Positions 8,894 through 18,136 of a stretch of DNA of 54,089 bases are shown here, one piece after another; the stretch's first letter is position 1, and each line of letters begins with the position of its first letter. Origin of the DNA: an uncultured Lachnospiraceae bacterium (GTDB lineage: Bacteria; Bacillota; Clostridia; Lachnospirales; Lachnospiraceae); NCBI GenBank assembly GCA_910585075.1, contig CAJUED010000020.1, positions 1 to 54,089 on the forward strand. Reading direction: 5' to 3'. Both the position numbers and the translations under genes were made by a program. A model generated the notes under the pieces. The model worked only from the letters and a program-made list of their open reading frames with translations. It did not search any database and was not told the origin of the DNA.

Positions 8894-10090
8894 CTACAGC
8901 GCTGCTCTCCGTACCTGCCCGTACAAATCATACCCTACATAGACAATGAGTCCAAACAGGGCAATGGCCACGTATTGTATGGGTACAATATGCACTGCAA
9001 TCAAAAAAGGCATAAAGGTCAGCACGGATATGAGCATAAAGCCAAAGGCCAAAGGCAGCTTTTTGACATTCAGGCTCCCATAGATAATGGCGAGCAAATC
9101 AATCAGAAATCCATATCTGTCATGCATATGGGGCAGAAAATATACCGTCACAGCCACTGTAAAAAGGGCAAGGCCTATCATCAGCTCTCCGGTAAGCCTT
9201 ATCCTTTTTTTATAAAAGAAATAAGCGATACATCCTAACAGCATAATGGTCATAAAGGTTCCCGCACCGCTTACTTCCCCGGCATAGTGCATATCAGGCG
9301 CGACTTCGCCAAGCAGCGCATATATATTGGGATACTCCAGCGTCCCCCAGGGATAGGTATCCGCTTGGTCAAAGTAAATCATCATCAGCTCCTTAAAGTC
9401 CCGCCCAAACCGCCAGGCAGGCAGCGCACTTATTATATACATAACCGGTATCCACAGAAAATCCCTGAAATAAATTGTCTTTTCCTTTAACCACATTATC
9501 ACCAAAAAGGGCACGATAAAAACGGCCTGCAGTTTAAACGAAAAGGATACCCCTATCAAAAACAGGCACCCACAGCTGTCATCTTTGAAAAAACAGTACA
9601 ACCCATATAAAATAAATGTGGTGTAAATAATGTCGCATTGGCACCAGTATGCGCTGTCCAGAATGACCGTAGGTGATAGAAGAATCAGAGCCATTCCAAG
9701 AATTGCCCTTTCCTTACTATAGGTCAGCCTGTACACAATCAAAAACACACCAAAAGACGCCAGATAGTCAAACACCACCGAAACAATCTTAAGCCCGTAT
9801 AAATCATTATCTGTTATGTAGGACACCAGGCACATAAGATACATATAAGGCGAGGTATAGTTAGAAATCTGCTTCCCAAGGGAAGGAAATCCCCCCGCTT
9901 CCCGAATCTGCCGCATCCAGTCCTTCAAGCACCCCCAGTAATCCGCCGATTCAATGGGCATCAGCTTCCACCTTATCATAAATGCGAAAAAGAACAGACA
10001 GCCTATAAACGCCAAATCTACAGTTTGAAACACGATACCGCATATTTTTATCTTTTTAGTCATTACTCTGTCTATGATACGTTCATCCAT
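8894..10090 (-). CDS. GT-C fold membrane glycosyltransferase (GT87/PIG-M-like)
   Basis: A 398-aa polytopic protein with about ten hydrophobic segments and the layout of polyprenyl-phosphate-dependent mannosyltransferases. The family-type stretch SAYWCQCDIIYTTFILYGL (the usual WxQxD segment) lies near residue 145, and FLPHMHDRYGF near 320 matches the HxHxRY catalytic-loop pattern. It is convergent with the PMT-like gene (45 bp apart), so they share function at most, not a transcript. The ribosome binding site before the first ATG (10090) is weak, and a second Met at 10063 (MTKKIKICG) is possible. Its precise substrate is unknown. Confidence 0.7.
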   Translation of the reverse strand: MDERIIDRVMTKKIKICGIVFQTVDLAFIGCLFFFAFMIRWKLMPIESADYWGCLKDWMRQIREAGGFPSLGKQISNYTSPYMYLMCLVSYITDNDLYGLKIVSVVFDYLASFGVFLIVYRLTYSKERAILGMALILLSPTVILDSAYWCQCDIIYTTFILYGLYCFFKDDSCGCLFLIGVSFSFKLQAVFIVPFLVIMWLKEKTIYFRDFLWIPVMYIISALPAWRFGRDFKELMMIYFDQADTYPWGTLEYPNIYALLGEVAPDMHYAGEVSGAGTFMTIMLLGCIAYFFYKKRIRLTGELMIGLALFTVAVTVYFLPHMHDRYGFLIDLLAIIYGSLNVKKLPLAFGFMLISVLTFMPFLIAVHIVPIQYVAIALFGLIVYVGYDLYGQVRRAAL

Positions 10091-10430
10091 ATTTTATTTT
10101 CAAACTTCCTCTCTCCAAAGCTTTACCGACAGACGACACAAAAGTCCGTAATCCTCATCACAGTAATTGGTAACGCCCGGTAATTATCACATAAAAATCA
10201 ACTTATTAAAAATCCAATACCATTTTAACAGAGACATATTCCTTCGGCAACCCAAAAACAGCTTTTGCGAGATTTAATATTCAAAGAATTGCCCTTATAA
10301 AAGCGCTATGCTTTTAAGCGTATGTGCTTAGTAAGGTTTTTTCGAGCTTAGCATCTGCTGCGTTTTTAAAAGGAGCCTATACAAAAGGCTCCTTTCAAAA
10401 ATCTCCTATATCTTTTTTACTGTAAAATCT
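10091..10430. other. 340-bp intergenic gap with a terminator
   Basis: No ORF with a ribosome binding site was found. The right end holds the terminator of the ABC operon (10369-10395). The middle has AT-rich sequence and a loose repeat AAGCGCTATGCTTTTAAGCGTATG near 10300. Nothing else recognisable. Confidence 0.5.
10369..10395 (-). terminator. terminator of the GntR-ABC operon
   Basis: AAAGGAGCC and GGCTCCTTT form a 9-bp stem about 35 bp beyond the permease stop. On the minus strand TTTTAAAAA follows it. Confidence 0.7.
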
Positions 10431-12746
10431 TTATTCTTTGTAAGCAGTATCCTCCCTCACAAACTCCGGTACCTGCCCCTCAGAAAATCCATAGGTTGCA
10501 CTGGCTCCATAAGTTTTCGTTATCTCGCTGTCCGCCTTAAAGTAAATGGTAACTCTATAATCCACCTCAAGTCCTGTTCCCATATCCCAGTCCTGTGTCA
10601 CCAATTCCTGAGGGCAGATGCAGTCCACGATTTTCTTAATATCCTCTTCCTCGCTGTAGTCTGCGAAAACCCGGGTGCTCATTCCTGAGTCATATTCACT
10701 TGACGCCCAGGCAGATTTGGTATTTACTGCAGCCGGCGCATCCACCGACGCATCCGCCTGCTCACCCTGCTGCTTTTCTATCAGCTTCCTTGCCGCTTCG
10801 GAATTATCATTTGCCACCTGAATACTTGCAATATCCTCAAGCTTAATCTGGCTGTCCATGTAATAACCGTGTTCCTTCAGGTAGGAAACACTTTCCTCAT
10901 AGAAGGGATAAATGTTAAGACTCACATCCCATCCTCTTGTAGACCTTGCAATCCCGGATGCTCCCATATATACGGACCAGGGAAGCTCCTGGGTAATGCC
11001 CAGATTAATGATACCTACGGGAACACTGTTTTTCACATTAGTGAAATTAGCCAGCTTCAAATCCCTCTGATAAATATCCAGAAATTCTCTTGTCTCCGCA
11101 TCGCTCATTTTTTCCATATATACGGTATTTCCGTATGTGGCCGCCACCTTATAATCCTCATTGGTAAGCACCCTGTTTAAGTTATCGGAAGTGCCAATCA
11201 TATAACCCCGTTTAAATTCCTCGGAGCCCATAATCTCATCAAGAAGCTCTCCTGTTCTTTCGTCCTCCACGTCAACCCAAAGGGCCCGGTTCACCTGGCG
11301 GCCGCTCTTTAAACGGTACATCACCGTCACATAAGACCATCTGCTTCCACTCTCATCCACAATTTCCGGGTTTTCCTCCCACCACTGCCTCATAGCATTA
11401 TAGGAATCCATGGAGGTTTCTATCAACTCGCAGAGTGCATCTGTGTTTGTCAGATACATATTTTTTTCCGCATACCCGTTAACGGACAGGAACCTGCCGT
11501 CCTCATCAAAATACACACTGCTGTTTCCCTGTTCATAATTCTCCGGAGAGAAAACAATGCTTTCAATCTTATCCGGCGCAGGAATATAATCGTCATAGCC
11601 AAACAAGTCCTGTTTGAAGGCCATAAAAATAAGTGCCGTAAGCGCGCCGCTTATCAGGATATGCCGTTTCTTGTGCAGGGCCCCTTTGATATCAAACTCG
11701 TAAATCACTTGAATTAGGGCGCTTCCCAAAACCACAGCAAGCACAATAAAAAAGACTACCCACCCCAATCCTTCCTGGGCGCCGTTAAAATCCATATTCA
11801 CTCTGTCAAAAGCAATCAGTCCTGCCACCAGAGCTACCGGCACCGTAATCAATATTTTGATAAAAGGCTTGGTTATCTCAAAGGTCATTGCCTTCCCCGC
11901 CGCTTCCGCCGGACGCTTTAAATAGCAGAAATAGGAAAGCCCGCCCACCACCAGCACAAACAGTAAAAGAAACAGCAAATATTTTATATCAATTGTATTT
12001 TTCAGTTCAAAGGCCGTAGCCAACTCGCCGTACAGGCCAAAGGGGGAAAGCTTCGCGGTTATATCCGAGCTTCCAAAATAAGGGAAATAATCAAAGAATT
12101 CCTGCTCATATCCCACCACCATATACCGCACAATTGTTTCATACAGGCAGAAAACCAGAAATCCAAAGCCGGTGACCACAATGTTACCCGTCATCATAAG
12201 CGCTAAAATTGCCAGATGGTAGATTCCAAGATAAACACAAAAATGCACCACAAAAGACATAAACGCAGTGTACACCACGCCTTTATCCACCGCTCCGTTT
12301 CCGGCGCCAATCAGCAGACAGATTACAATTCCTGCCACATATGGAATCACATAGAGCAGAATCCCGTTTAACCAGACAACCAGGAATCTTTTCTTCCTTT
12401 TCACCGGCATTCCCATGTAGAAATCTATCTTTTTCCGGCTGTACAGATAGGAAAAGCCCTGGATGCCGCTTACCACCGCAACCACACTGCTGAAGAAAAA
12501 AATGATACCGGAAAACCCCAGCACGCTGGTCATTGCATCCGCCAGCTTGTTATGAATCAGTTCCTGGGCCGTGGCCGCATCTACAGCCTCCCATATCCAT
12601 TTGTTGCTGCCGGAAACACTGTTAAGGCCAAAGGCTGTTATTACAGGAAGCGCCAGCACAAATGCAAGAACCGCTATCACCCACACCCAAAGGCGCCTTT
12701 TATTATTCTCTTTCATACTAGCCAAGAATGAGTTTTTTGACGTCAT
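10431..12746 (-). CDS. ABC-2 type transporter permease with large extracytoplasmic domain (DUF6449-like)
   Basis: This 771-aa membrane subunit is the likely partner of the ATPase encoded just upstream. About six hydrophobic helices lie in residues 20-290 and three more at about 295-380. A soluble C-terminal region (about 395-771) contains mixed alpha/beta sequence and a low-complexity Ala/Asp-rich stretch near 680. The layout matches permeases of YtrA-controlled ABC systems in Clostridia. The start codon overlaps the ATPase 3' end by 29 bp, with GGAGGT eight bases before the ATG, suggesting translational coupling. The exported substrate is unknown; relatives respond to cell-wall-active antibiotics. 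Confidence 0.78.
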   Translation of the reverse strand: MTSKNSFLASMKENNKRRLWVWVIAVLAFVLALPVITAFGLNSVSGSNKWIWEAVDAATAQELIHNKLADAMTSVLGFSGIIFFFSSVVAVVSGIQGFSYLYSRKKIDFYMGMPVKRKKRFLVVWLNGILLYVIPYVAGIVICLLIGAGNGAVDKGVVYTAFMSFVVHFCVYLGIYHLAILALMMTGNIVVTGFGFLVFCLYETIVRYMVVGYEQEFFDYFPYFGSSDITAKLSPFGLYGELATAFELKNTIDIKYLLFLLLFVLVVGGLSYFCYLKRPAEAAGKAMTFEITKPFIKILITVPVALVAGLIAFDRVNMDFNGAQEGLGWVVFFIVLAVVLGSALIQVIYEFDIKGALHKKRHILISGALTALIFMAFKQDLFGYDDYIPAPDKIESIVFSPENYEQGNSSVYFDEDGRFLSVNGYAEKNMYLTNTDALCELIETSMDSYNAMRQWWEENPEIVDESGSRWSYVTVMYRLKSGRQVNRALWVDVEDERTGELLDEIMGSEEFKRGYMIGTSDNLNRVLTNEDYKVAATYGNTVYMEKMSDAETREFLDIYQRDLKLANFTNVKNSVPVGIINLGITQELPWSVYMGASGIARSTRGWDVSLNIYPFYEESVSYLKEHGYYMDSQIKLEDIASIQVANDNSEAARKLIEKQQGEQADASVDAPAAVNTKSAWASSEYDSGMSTRVFADYSEEEDIKKIVDCICPQELVTQDWDMGTGLEVDYRVTIYFKADSEITKTYGASATYGFSEGQVPEFVREDTAYKE

Positions 12747-13623
12747 AGCCTACTACCTCCGTTTCGCTGATAAATATTTCCTCAAGAGAAAGAGGCAGGG
12801 CCTCAAAGAAAATGGTATTGACCGTGGCAAAAACAGCCAATATCTCAGCCTTGTTCCCTCTCACCGTAAGAACATTTAAAGAACCCCTCTTTTCATTTTT
12901 CATGATGTCAAGAGCCTTGATGGCCTTGGCTTCATCATCCGTTGTCTTAAATACGCACTGTATTTTCTGGATATTGCACTTCATGTCCTCCAAATCCTTG
13001 GATAAAAGCACACCGCCTTTGTGAAGGAGCCCCACATGGTCGCAGATGTCCTCAAGCTCCCGCAGATTGTGGGATGCTATCACCGGCGTCAGTCCCCGCC
13101 GCTCTATCTCACTGGCAAAAATACTTTTAATCCCCTGGCGCATTACCGGGTCAAGGCCGTCAAAGGTCTCGTCACAAAGCAGATACTTGGCGTTACTGCA
13201 CACACCGCATATCAGCGCCAGCTGTTTTTTCATTCCCTTAGAATAGGTATTTATTTTTCTTTTTTTATCCAGGCCGAAGTTAACAAGATAATTGTAAAAA
13301 TCCTCCACCGCAAATTCCGGGTAAATGCTGGTAAGATATTTCTGCATATCACAGGCGTTGCTGTTTGCAAAAAAGTAGGGCTCGTCTGCAATAAAGTAGA
13401 TTTTCTTCTTGGCCTCCATATTGTCAAATACAGGAAGGCCGTCAATGGCAATCTCCCCAAGCTCCGGTTCCAAAACACCTGCAACCATTCGAAGCACCGT
13501 GCTCTTTCCCGCTCCGTTGGTGCCAATCAAGCCGAACACCGTGTTTTCCTTTATGGACACACTGACATCATCAACGGCTTTTATTTTGTCAAAAGATTTC
13601 GTTACATTTCTAATCTCAATCAT
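12718..13623 (-). CDS. ABC transporter ATP-binding protein
   Basis: The nucleotide-binding subunit powering the permease at 10431-12746. It is 301 aa, with Walker A GTNGAGKST (about residues 34-42), a degenerate signature YSKGMKKQL in place of LSGGQ (typical of ABC-2 ATPases), Walker B LLCDETFDGLDP and the switch His in IASHNLREL. The C-terminal 90 residues are the variable tail seen in this family. It starts inside the 3' end of the GntR gene (8-bp overlap) and ends inside the permease start, a tightly coupled operon. Confidence 0.9.
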   Translation of the reverse strand: MIEIRNVTKSFDKIKAVDDVSVSIKENTVFGLIGTNGAGKSTVLRMVAGVLEPELGEIAIDGLPVFDNMEAKKKIYFIADEPYFFANSNACDMQKYLTSIYPEFAVEDFYNYLVNFGLDKKRKINTYSKGMKKQLALICGVCSNAKYLLCDETFDGLDPVMRQGIKSIFASEIERRGLTPVIASHNLRELEDICDHVGLLHKGGVLLSKDLEDMKCNIQKIQCVFKTTDDEAKAIKALDIMKNEKRGSLNVLTVRGNKAEILAVFATVNTIFFEALPLSLEEIFISETEVVGYDVKKLILG

Positions 13624-13981
13624 AAGTCTTTCCCCCTCTTATTGTTTGAATCAGCTCCTCCTCCGTAATGCCTACCTCGAAGGCCGCCTTACAGACAGCA
13701 AGAATCTCTGCAAATATTTCTTCTTTATATTTAAGAAGCAGCTGGCCGCTGTCCGAAACAAAATTTCCTTTTCCCTTCACAGTGTAAATATAACCCTGCC
13801 GCTCCAGTTCCGCATATGCCCGCTGGATTGTGTTGGGGTTAATGGATAATTCCACTGCCAGATTCCGGACAGAGGGGATTTTATCATCCGCAGCCAGTAC
13901 GCCGCGCAGAATCAGCATTTTAAATCTCTCCACTACCTGTTCATAGATGGGTCTTGTGTCTCTGTAATCTATGAGTATCAT
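13616..13981 (-). CDS. YtrA-type GntR family transcriptional regulator
   Basis: A small (121-aa) repressor with an N-terminal winged helix (about residues 8-75: RPIYEQVVERFK, IPSVRNLAVELSINPNTIQRAYAELERQGYI) and a short two-helix tail, the hallmark of the YtrA subfamily, which controls adjacent ABC transporters. The ATG at 13981 has AAGGAG five bases upstream; the GTG at 13987 would overlap that site. A matching operator (14085-14109) lies just downstream of a strong promoter, supporting autoregulation of the whole operon. Confidence 0.9.
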   Translation of the reverse strand: MILIDYRDTRPIYEQVVERFKMLILRGVLAADDKIPSVRNLAVELSINPNTIQRAYAELERQGYIYTVKGKGNFVSDSGQLLLKYKEEIFAEILAVCKAAFEVGITEEELIQTIRGGKTYD

Positions 13982-14084
13982 GCACACTCCTTCCTGTTGT
14001 ACCCTATAGACTGCTTTTTAGTTGTACGAAGCCGTTCTCTGCAAAACATCTGCACACGCATGAGTATTTTATATTGCAGTCCTT

Positions 14085-14109
14085 AGTGTACTAACATTAT
14101 TAATACACT
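14085..14109. promoter_or_regulatory. YtrA-like operator AGTGTA-N13-TACACT
   Basis: A 25-bp palindrome (10 of 12 position pairs complementary) with the exact spacing reported for the Bacillus subtilis YtrA operator, to my recollection. It begins one base downstream of the -10 box of the minus-strand promoter, where a bound repressor would block transcription. Confidence 0.75.
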
Positions 14110-14110
14110 T

Positions 14111-14139
14111 ATCATATAGTGACTGACGGGTGTCGTCAA
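14111..14139 (-). promoter_or_regulatory. sigma-A promoter of the GntR-ABC operon
   Basis: On the minus strand TTGACG, a 17-bp spacer and TATGAT precede the operator at 14085-14109. The 5' UTR to the regulator start is about 125 nt. Confidence 0.75.
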
Positions 14140-14203
14140 GAGGGATGGAGTGGGATTAATAAAATCTTAGTAAAAAGTATGTACGGCCCTGTGCATAAAT
14201 ACA

Positions 14204-14230
14204 GGCGGAAAGCCTAATAAGCTCTCCGCC
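14204..14230 (-). terminator. candidate terminator hairpin after gpmI
   Basis: GGCGGAAAGC and GCTCTCCGCC form a 10-bp stem with one mismatch and a 7-nt loop, about 58 bp beyond the gpmI stop. The following minus-strand sequence (TGTATTTATG) is only weakly T-rich. Confidence 0.5.
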
Positions 14231-14287
14231 CGTAAATCACTTTCACACGTCGTATATCATATTTTTGTGTAAATATTATGGCTTCAA

Positions 14288-15829
14288 TTATTTTTTAATC
14301 AACAGAGATTTTCCTGTCATTTCCTCCGGCTGCTCCATTCCCATCAGCTCAATCAACGTAGGAACAATATCTGCCAGGCAGCCGCCTTCTCTCAAGGTAT
14401 AAGCAGGGTCTGCGTTTACAATGATAAAGGGGACAGGATTTGTGGTATGAGCCGTAAAAGGTGCGCCGGTCTCGTAGTCAACTAACTGCTCCGCATTGCC
14501 GTGGTCTGCACAGATAAACATCTGGCCGTCCACTTCTTTGATAGCGTCAACTGCTTTTCCAACACATTCATCCACTGCTTCCACTGCCTTGATGGCCGCT
14601 GCTTCCACACCTGTGTGTCCAACCATATCCGGATTGGCAAAGTTGATGATGATAACGTCATACTCCTTAGATTTAATTGCCTCCACCAGCTTATCGCAGA
14701 CCTCATAAGCGCTCATCTGGGGCTTTAAGTCATAGGTAGCCACATCCTTAGGAGAATTTACCAGAATTCTGGTCTCCCCTTCGTTGGGTTCTTCCACGCC
14801 GCCGTTAAAGAAGAAGGTTACATGGGCATATTTCTCTGTCTCCGCAATTCTTGCCTGCTTCATATTGTGGGCTGCCAGCCATTCACCAAAGGTGTTGGTA
14901 ACGGAAATCTTGTGGAACGCAATCTCCTTATTGGGGATGGTAGGGTCATAATCGGAGAAGCACACATAGGTGAGGTCAAGTCTCTTTCCTCTCTCAAAGC
15001 CCTTGAAATCATCGTCACAGAAGCTTCTGGTGATCTCTCTTGCACGGTCCGGTCTGAAATTGAAAAAGATAACGGAATCTCCGTCCTTTATGGTTGCTAC
15101 CGGGCTGCCGTCCTTCATGACAACGGTGGGTTTTACAAATTCATCTGTTTCCTCTCTGTCATAGGATGCCTGAATTCCTTCCGGGCCGCTTACAGCCTGC
15201 AAGCCTTCCCCTTTGGTAAGGGCGTCGTATGCCAGCTTCACTCTGTCATAGTTGTTATCTCTGTCCATTGCATAGTAACGGCCTGTAACGGATGCAATTT
15301 CGCCCACGCCGATTTTCTTCATTTCAGCTTCCAGCGCCTCAGCGTAGCTCTTGCCGCTTGCAGGAGGGGTGTCACGTCCGTCTAAAAAGCAGTGTACATA
15401 CACCTTGGAAAGACCGTTTCTCTTAGCCAGCTCAAGGAGTCCGTACAGATGGGTGTTATGGCTGTGAACGCCGCCGTCTGAAAGAAGACCAAACATATGA
15501 AGGGAAGAATCGTTTTTCTTACAATTCTCCACTGCCTTTAACAGTGCGGGGTTCTCAAAAAATGTTCCATCCTGAATCTCTTTGGTAATTCTTGTAAGCT
15601 CCTGATACACAATGCGGCCTGCGCCCATGTTCAAATGGCCTACCTCGGAATTTCCCATCTGTCCCTCGGGAAGCCCTACGGCCATACCGCTTGCATTTCC
15701 CTTTACAAAAGGACATTCCGCCATCAGCTTATCCATCACAGGGGTCTTTGCCTCCGCTACCGCATTGCCGTCCTTGCGGTCATTTAAGCCGTATCCGTCC
15801 AAAATCATTAACACTGTAGGTTTTTTCAT
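14288..15829 (-). CDS. gpmI: 2,3-bisphosphoglycerate-independent phosphoglycerate mutase
   Basis: Interconverts 3- and 2-phosphoglycerate in glycolysis using two Mn ions and a phosphoserine. The 513 aa are full length. LDGYGLN at the N-terminus provides the first metal ligand; GQMGNSEVGHLNMGAGR contains the catalytic serine; DGRDTPP, RPDRARE and the late metal sites NPDMVGHTG and ICADHGNAE are all present. AAGGAG lies nine bases upstream of the ATG at 15829. It stands alone here rather than next to pgk/tpi, although eno lies 8 kb away. Confidence 0.97.
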   Translation of the reverse strand: MKKPTVLMILDGYGLNDRKDGNAVAEAKTPVMDKLMAECPFVKGNASGMAVGLPEGQMGNSEVGHLNMGAGRIVYQELTRITKEIQDGTFFENPALLKAVENCKKNDSSLHMFGLLSDGGVHSHNTHLYGLLELAKRNGLSKVYVHCFLDGRDTPPASGKSYAEALEAEMKKIGVGEIASVTGRYYAMDRDNNYDRVKLAYDALTKGEGLQAVSGPEGIQASYDREETDEFVKPTVVMKDGSPVATIKDGDSVIFFNFRPDRAREITRSFCDDDFKGFERGKRLDLTYVCFSDYDPTIPNKEIAFHKISVTNTFGEWLAAHNMKQARIAETEKYAHVTFFFNGGVEEPNEGETRILVNSPKDVATYDLKPQMSAYEVCDKLVEAIKSKEYDVIIINFANPDMVGHTGVEAAAIKAVEAVDECVGKAVDAIKEVDGQMFICADHGNAEQLVDYETGAPFTAHTTNPVPFIIVNADPAYTLREGGCLADIVPTLIELMGMEQPEEMTGKSLLIKK

Positions 15830-15854
15830 CGCTGTTCTCCTTCTCCTTTTTTAA

Positions 15855-15907
15855 TCTAATCCTCCATGCTTCCAATAGCCTGCAAATTTGGGCATCAGCA
15901 CAAATTT
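15855..15907. repeat. 52-nt segment upstream of gpmI, related to one at 47787
   Basis: This stretch aligns with 47787-47838 upstream of the GH127 gene. The first 16 nt (TCTAATCCTCCATGCT) are identical, followed by similar TCC/GCC-A-AGCC-GCAAATT and a later CAAATT. In both places it lies just 5' of a minus-strand gene and, on that strand, carries a GGAGGATTAGA Shine-Dalgarno-like sequence. The rest of the 15830-16121 gap is AT-rich with no ORF. Confidence 0.5.
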
Positions 15908-16121
15908 GTGGTTGAAAAATCTTCGATTTTTTAACCTATTTTAATCTCTTAATTATGTGATAAAGAATTCCACTAGAAATTATACACATAATCTAAGTCT
16001 CTTGCAAGAATTTCCATATATTTTTCTTTGCAGCTAATTTATATCTGCAAGACTCTATCTTGAATATAACTTCACTGAGCAAATTCCAGGCAATTCCGTA
16101 TTTTTTTACTTTATCTATAAT

Positions 16122-16457
16122 TTACCTCTCTTTCTCTCTGGGATCCGGACGGTCTTTATGTAGAGAACCATGCACATATATATCCTGGCATCCCTCCAAG
16201 GGCGCCCAAAACATAACTGTACCATCCTCGGCAAAATAAAATTTCCCCCGATTTTCCTTCAATGCCTGATTGGCCTTACAATTTCTATGCCCCTCTATTG
16301 GCGGCTGGTCAACACACCTTACCCCTGCTTCAAGCCCTTCTGCCTCTGCAATTTTATTCACCGCAAGCACTTCCCTGTTCTTCCTGATAAGCCTCACCCT
16401 CGTTGGAAAATTATCATACATCATATGAAACATTTCAATTACTTTCTGCTCGTCCAT
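16122..16457 (-). CDS. small protein of unknown function, possibly PAS-like
   Basis: A 111-aa soluble protein I do not recognise with certainty. Residues about 15-95 read like a compact alpha/beta sensor fold: TRVRLIRKNREVLAVNKIAEAEG, two cysteines at C48 and C59, then a beta-rich FYFAEDGTVMFWAPL. It could be a lone PAS domain. GGAG lies about twelve bases before the ATG, inside the kinase remnant. It is transcribed downstream of the GH4 gene and the broken kinase. No secretion signal or membrane segment. Confidence 0.6.
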   Translation of the reverse strand: MDEQKVIEMFHMMYDNFPTRVRLIRKNREVLAVNKIAEAEGLEAGVRCVDQPPIEGHRNCKANQALKENRGKFYFAEDGTVMFWAPLEGCQDIYVHGSLHKDRPDPREKER

Positions 16458-16479
16458 TCCTTACTCTCCTCCATATTTT

Positions 16480-16596
16480 CTATTTTTGTTTTACCACTGC
16501 AGCCCAGCACTTCCCTGACAGTTTTTCCATCCGGCAAAAGGCCGCCACCTGCACCGTGGTTCCGCCCACATCTATCCCAAATGTATAGCTTTTCAT
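16480..16596 (-). pseudogene. 5' remnant of an ASKHA (ROK-type) sugar kinase
   Basis: A well-placed ATG (GGAGG five bases upstream, overlapping the GH4 stop) opens a 38-codon frame whose first residues, YTFGIDVGGTTVQVAAF, are the phosphate-1 motif of ROK/BadF-type kinases. It then runs into non-family sequence and stops. In the -1 frame the sequence continues with LLPDGKTVREVLG, as expected after that motif, so a frameshift plus loss of the remaining gene is likely. A glucoside kinase here would have made the phosphorylated substrate of the GH4 enzyme. Confidence 0.6.
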
Positions 16597-16604
16597 GATG
16601 CCTC

Positions 16605-17993
16605 CTACATCCCCTGCCCAATTAATCTGCTCACGATTGGGTCTTTAAAATCTATTCCCTTTGCTTTCAGGCGGTTGATTGTTTTGGCAAACCGAGGAAT
16701 ATATTTTTCATGGGCAACCAGCAATTCTTCCATCATCCTCCACGATTCTTCCCCGTTTTCAATCAGCGGATTCAGACAAAAAGCTTCTTCCAACAGTCCA
16801 ATATCACCTGTCATTGCCGCTTCGATCACACATTCTTCCATTGCTTTCATCATCTGCAGCCATCCCCTGGCTGATGGCCTGAAATCTCCCCACACCAAAG
16901 GCTGTGCACCTGAAGCAGAAATTATGGAAGTCACCTCCACAACCGCATCTTTTTCCATGCATGTGATTGCCCCCTGGTTCTGTGTGCTCACTACCATCCG
17001 GATATTCTTGTCGTTTGCAATTGCATTGATACATTCGCACGCCGCATCACTGTAAAAAGCACCCCCACGCCTTGAGAGTTGTTCCGGCTTATGGTTCAAT
17101 GCCGGGTCCTTATATAGTTCGAACAATTCCTTTTCCGTCTCCAACATTTGCTCCGCACGGGTCCCCCCTTTCCGAAATTCCCGCAGACTGTGCTCACGCA
17201 TTTCCCGTTCGGCAAAATAATACCTGTGATATCCGCATGGAATCATTCCCATAGAATCCAACAGTTCCATATAAAACGGGGCATGGTAGATATTTACCGG
17301 CGTTCCCCCGTTTTCCTCGTTAATATGTTTTAGGATATCTCTTGTCACTTCATTTCCGTTCCTGTCAAATACCCTATGCCAATGAAAATGATTCAATCCC
17401 GCAAAACGGTAATGCAGTTCTTCTCCGGCAGATTGGATTAATGCAGGCTCGTTCATCATCGAAATCACGGGAACATTGCAGAGCCCGATGCACCGTTTCC
17501 ACCCCATTCTCCTTATAACAGCTTCGGTGATCATGCCACTGGGATTTGTGAAATTAATCAGCCACGCATCCGGGCAAAGTTCCCTCATATCTGACACAAT
17601 CTCCTCCATCACGGGAATTGTCCGCAATGCCTTGAAAATACCTCCTGCTCCGTTGGTTTCCTGCCCAAGCATCCCGTGGAGCAACGGGATCCTCTCATCC
17701 TTGATCCTCGCATTCAATAACCCTACGCGAAACTGTGTCGTTACAAAATCAGCATTTGTAAGAGCCTCCCGCCTGTCCAGCGTGGTATGAATCTCCACCT
17801 TATGACCTGCCGCCTCCCACATCCTCTGCGACATCTTTCCTATGATCTCGAGTTTTTCTTTTCCATCTTCAATATCGACCAGCCATATCTCCTTTATTGG
17901 CAGCTCCTGATATCTCTTTATAAATCCTTCCATTAATTCCGGTGTATAGCTGCTCCCTCCACCGATAGTCACTATTTTGATTCCCTGCTCCAT
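16605..17993 (-). CDS. GH4 family 6-phospho-beta-glucosidase
   Basis: GH4 enzymes hydrolyse 6-phospho-glycosides by an unusual NAD- and Mn-dependent oxidation/elimination mechanism in the cytosol. The 462-aa product has the N-terminal NAD motif VTIGGGSSYTPEL, NFTNPSG, the metal-ligand GLCNVP Cys and NHFHWH His, and the C-terminal GH4 domain. The beta-glucoside (LicH/CelF-like) assignment rests on overall resemblance. The start at 17993 is chosen because GGAGGAGGT lies four bases upstream; an earlier in-frame ATG at 18020 lacks this. It is divergent from an rpiR-type regulator, a classic local control pairing. Confidence 0.88.
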   Translation of the reverse strand: MEQGIKIVTIGGGSSYTPELMEGFIKRYQELPIKEIWLVDIEDGKEKLEIIGKMSQRMWEAAGHKVEIHTTLDRREALTNADFVTTQFRVGLLNARIKDERIPLLHGMLGQETNGAGGIFKALRTIPVMEEIVSDMRELCPDAWLINFTNPSGMITEAVIRRMGWKRCIGLCNVPVISMMNEPALIQSAGEELHYRFAGLNHFHWHRVFDRNGNEVTRDILKHINEENGGTPVNIYHAPFYMELLDSMGMIPCGYHRYYFAEREMREHSLREFRKGGTRAEQMLETEKELFELYKDPALNHKPEQLSRRGGAFYSDAACECINAIANDKNIRMVVSTQNQGAITCMEKDAVVEVTSIISASGAQPLVWGDFRPSARGWLQMMKAMEECVIEAAMTGDIGLLEEAFCLNPLIENGEESWRMMEELLVAHEKYIPRFAKTINRLKAKGIDFKDPIVSRLIGQGM

Positions 17994-18136
17994 TCTTACC
18001 TCCTCCTGATATAGTTTCATCCATTATATCTCCGCTCCCCCTTCTCCACAATGCCATTGCCTCTGTCCGGAAAAAGGTTTCATTATTTTTATATATAGAT
18101 AAACCCAATCTGACACATTTTGATACTTTTGATTAC

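Noticed and set aside
13021..13668. 215-aa plus-strand ORF opposite the ABC ATPase
   Set aside because: Antisense to a gene with full Walker motifs, with no ribosome binding site.
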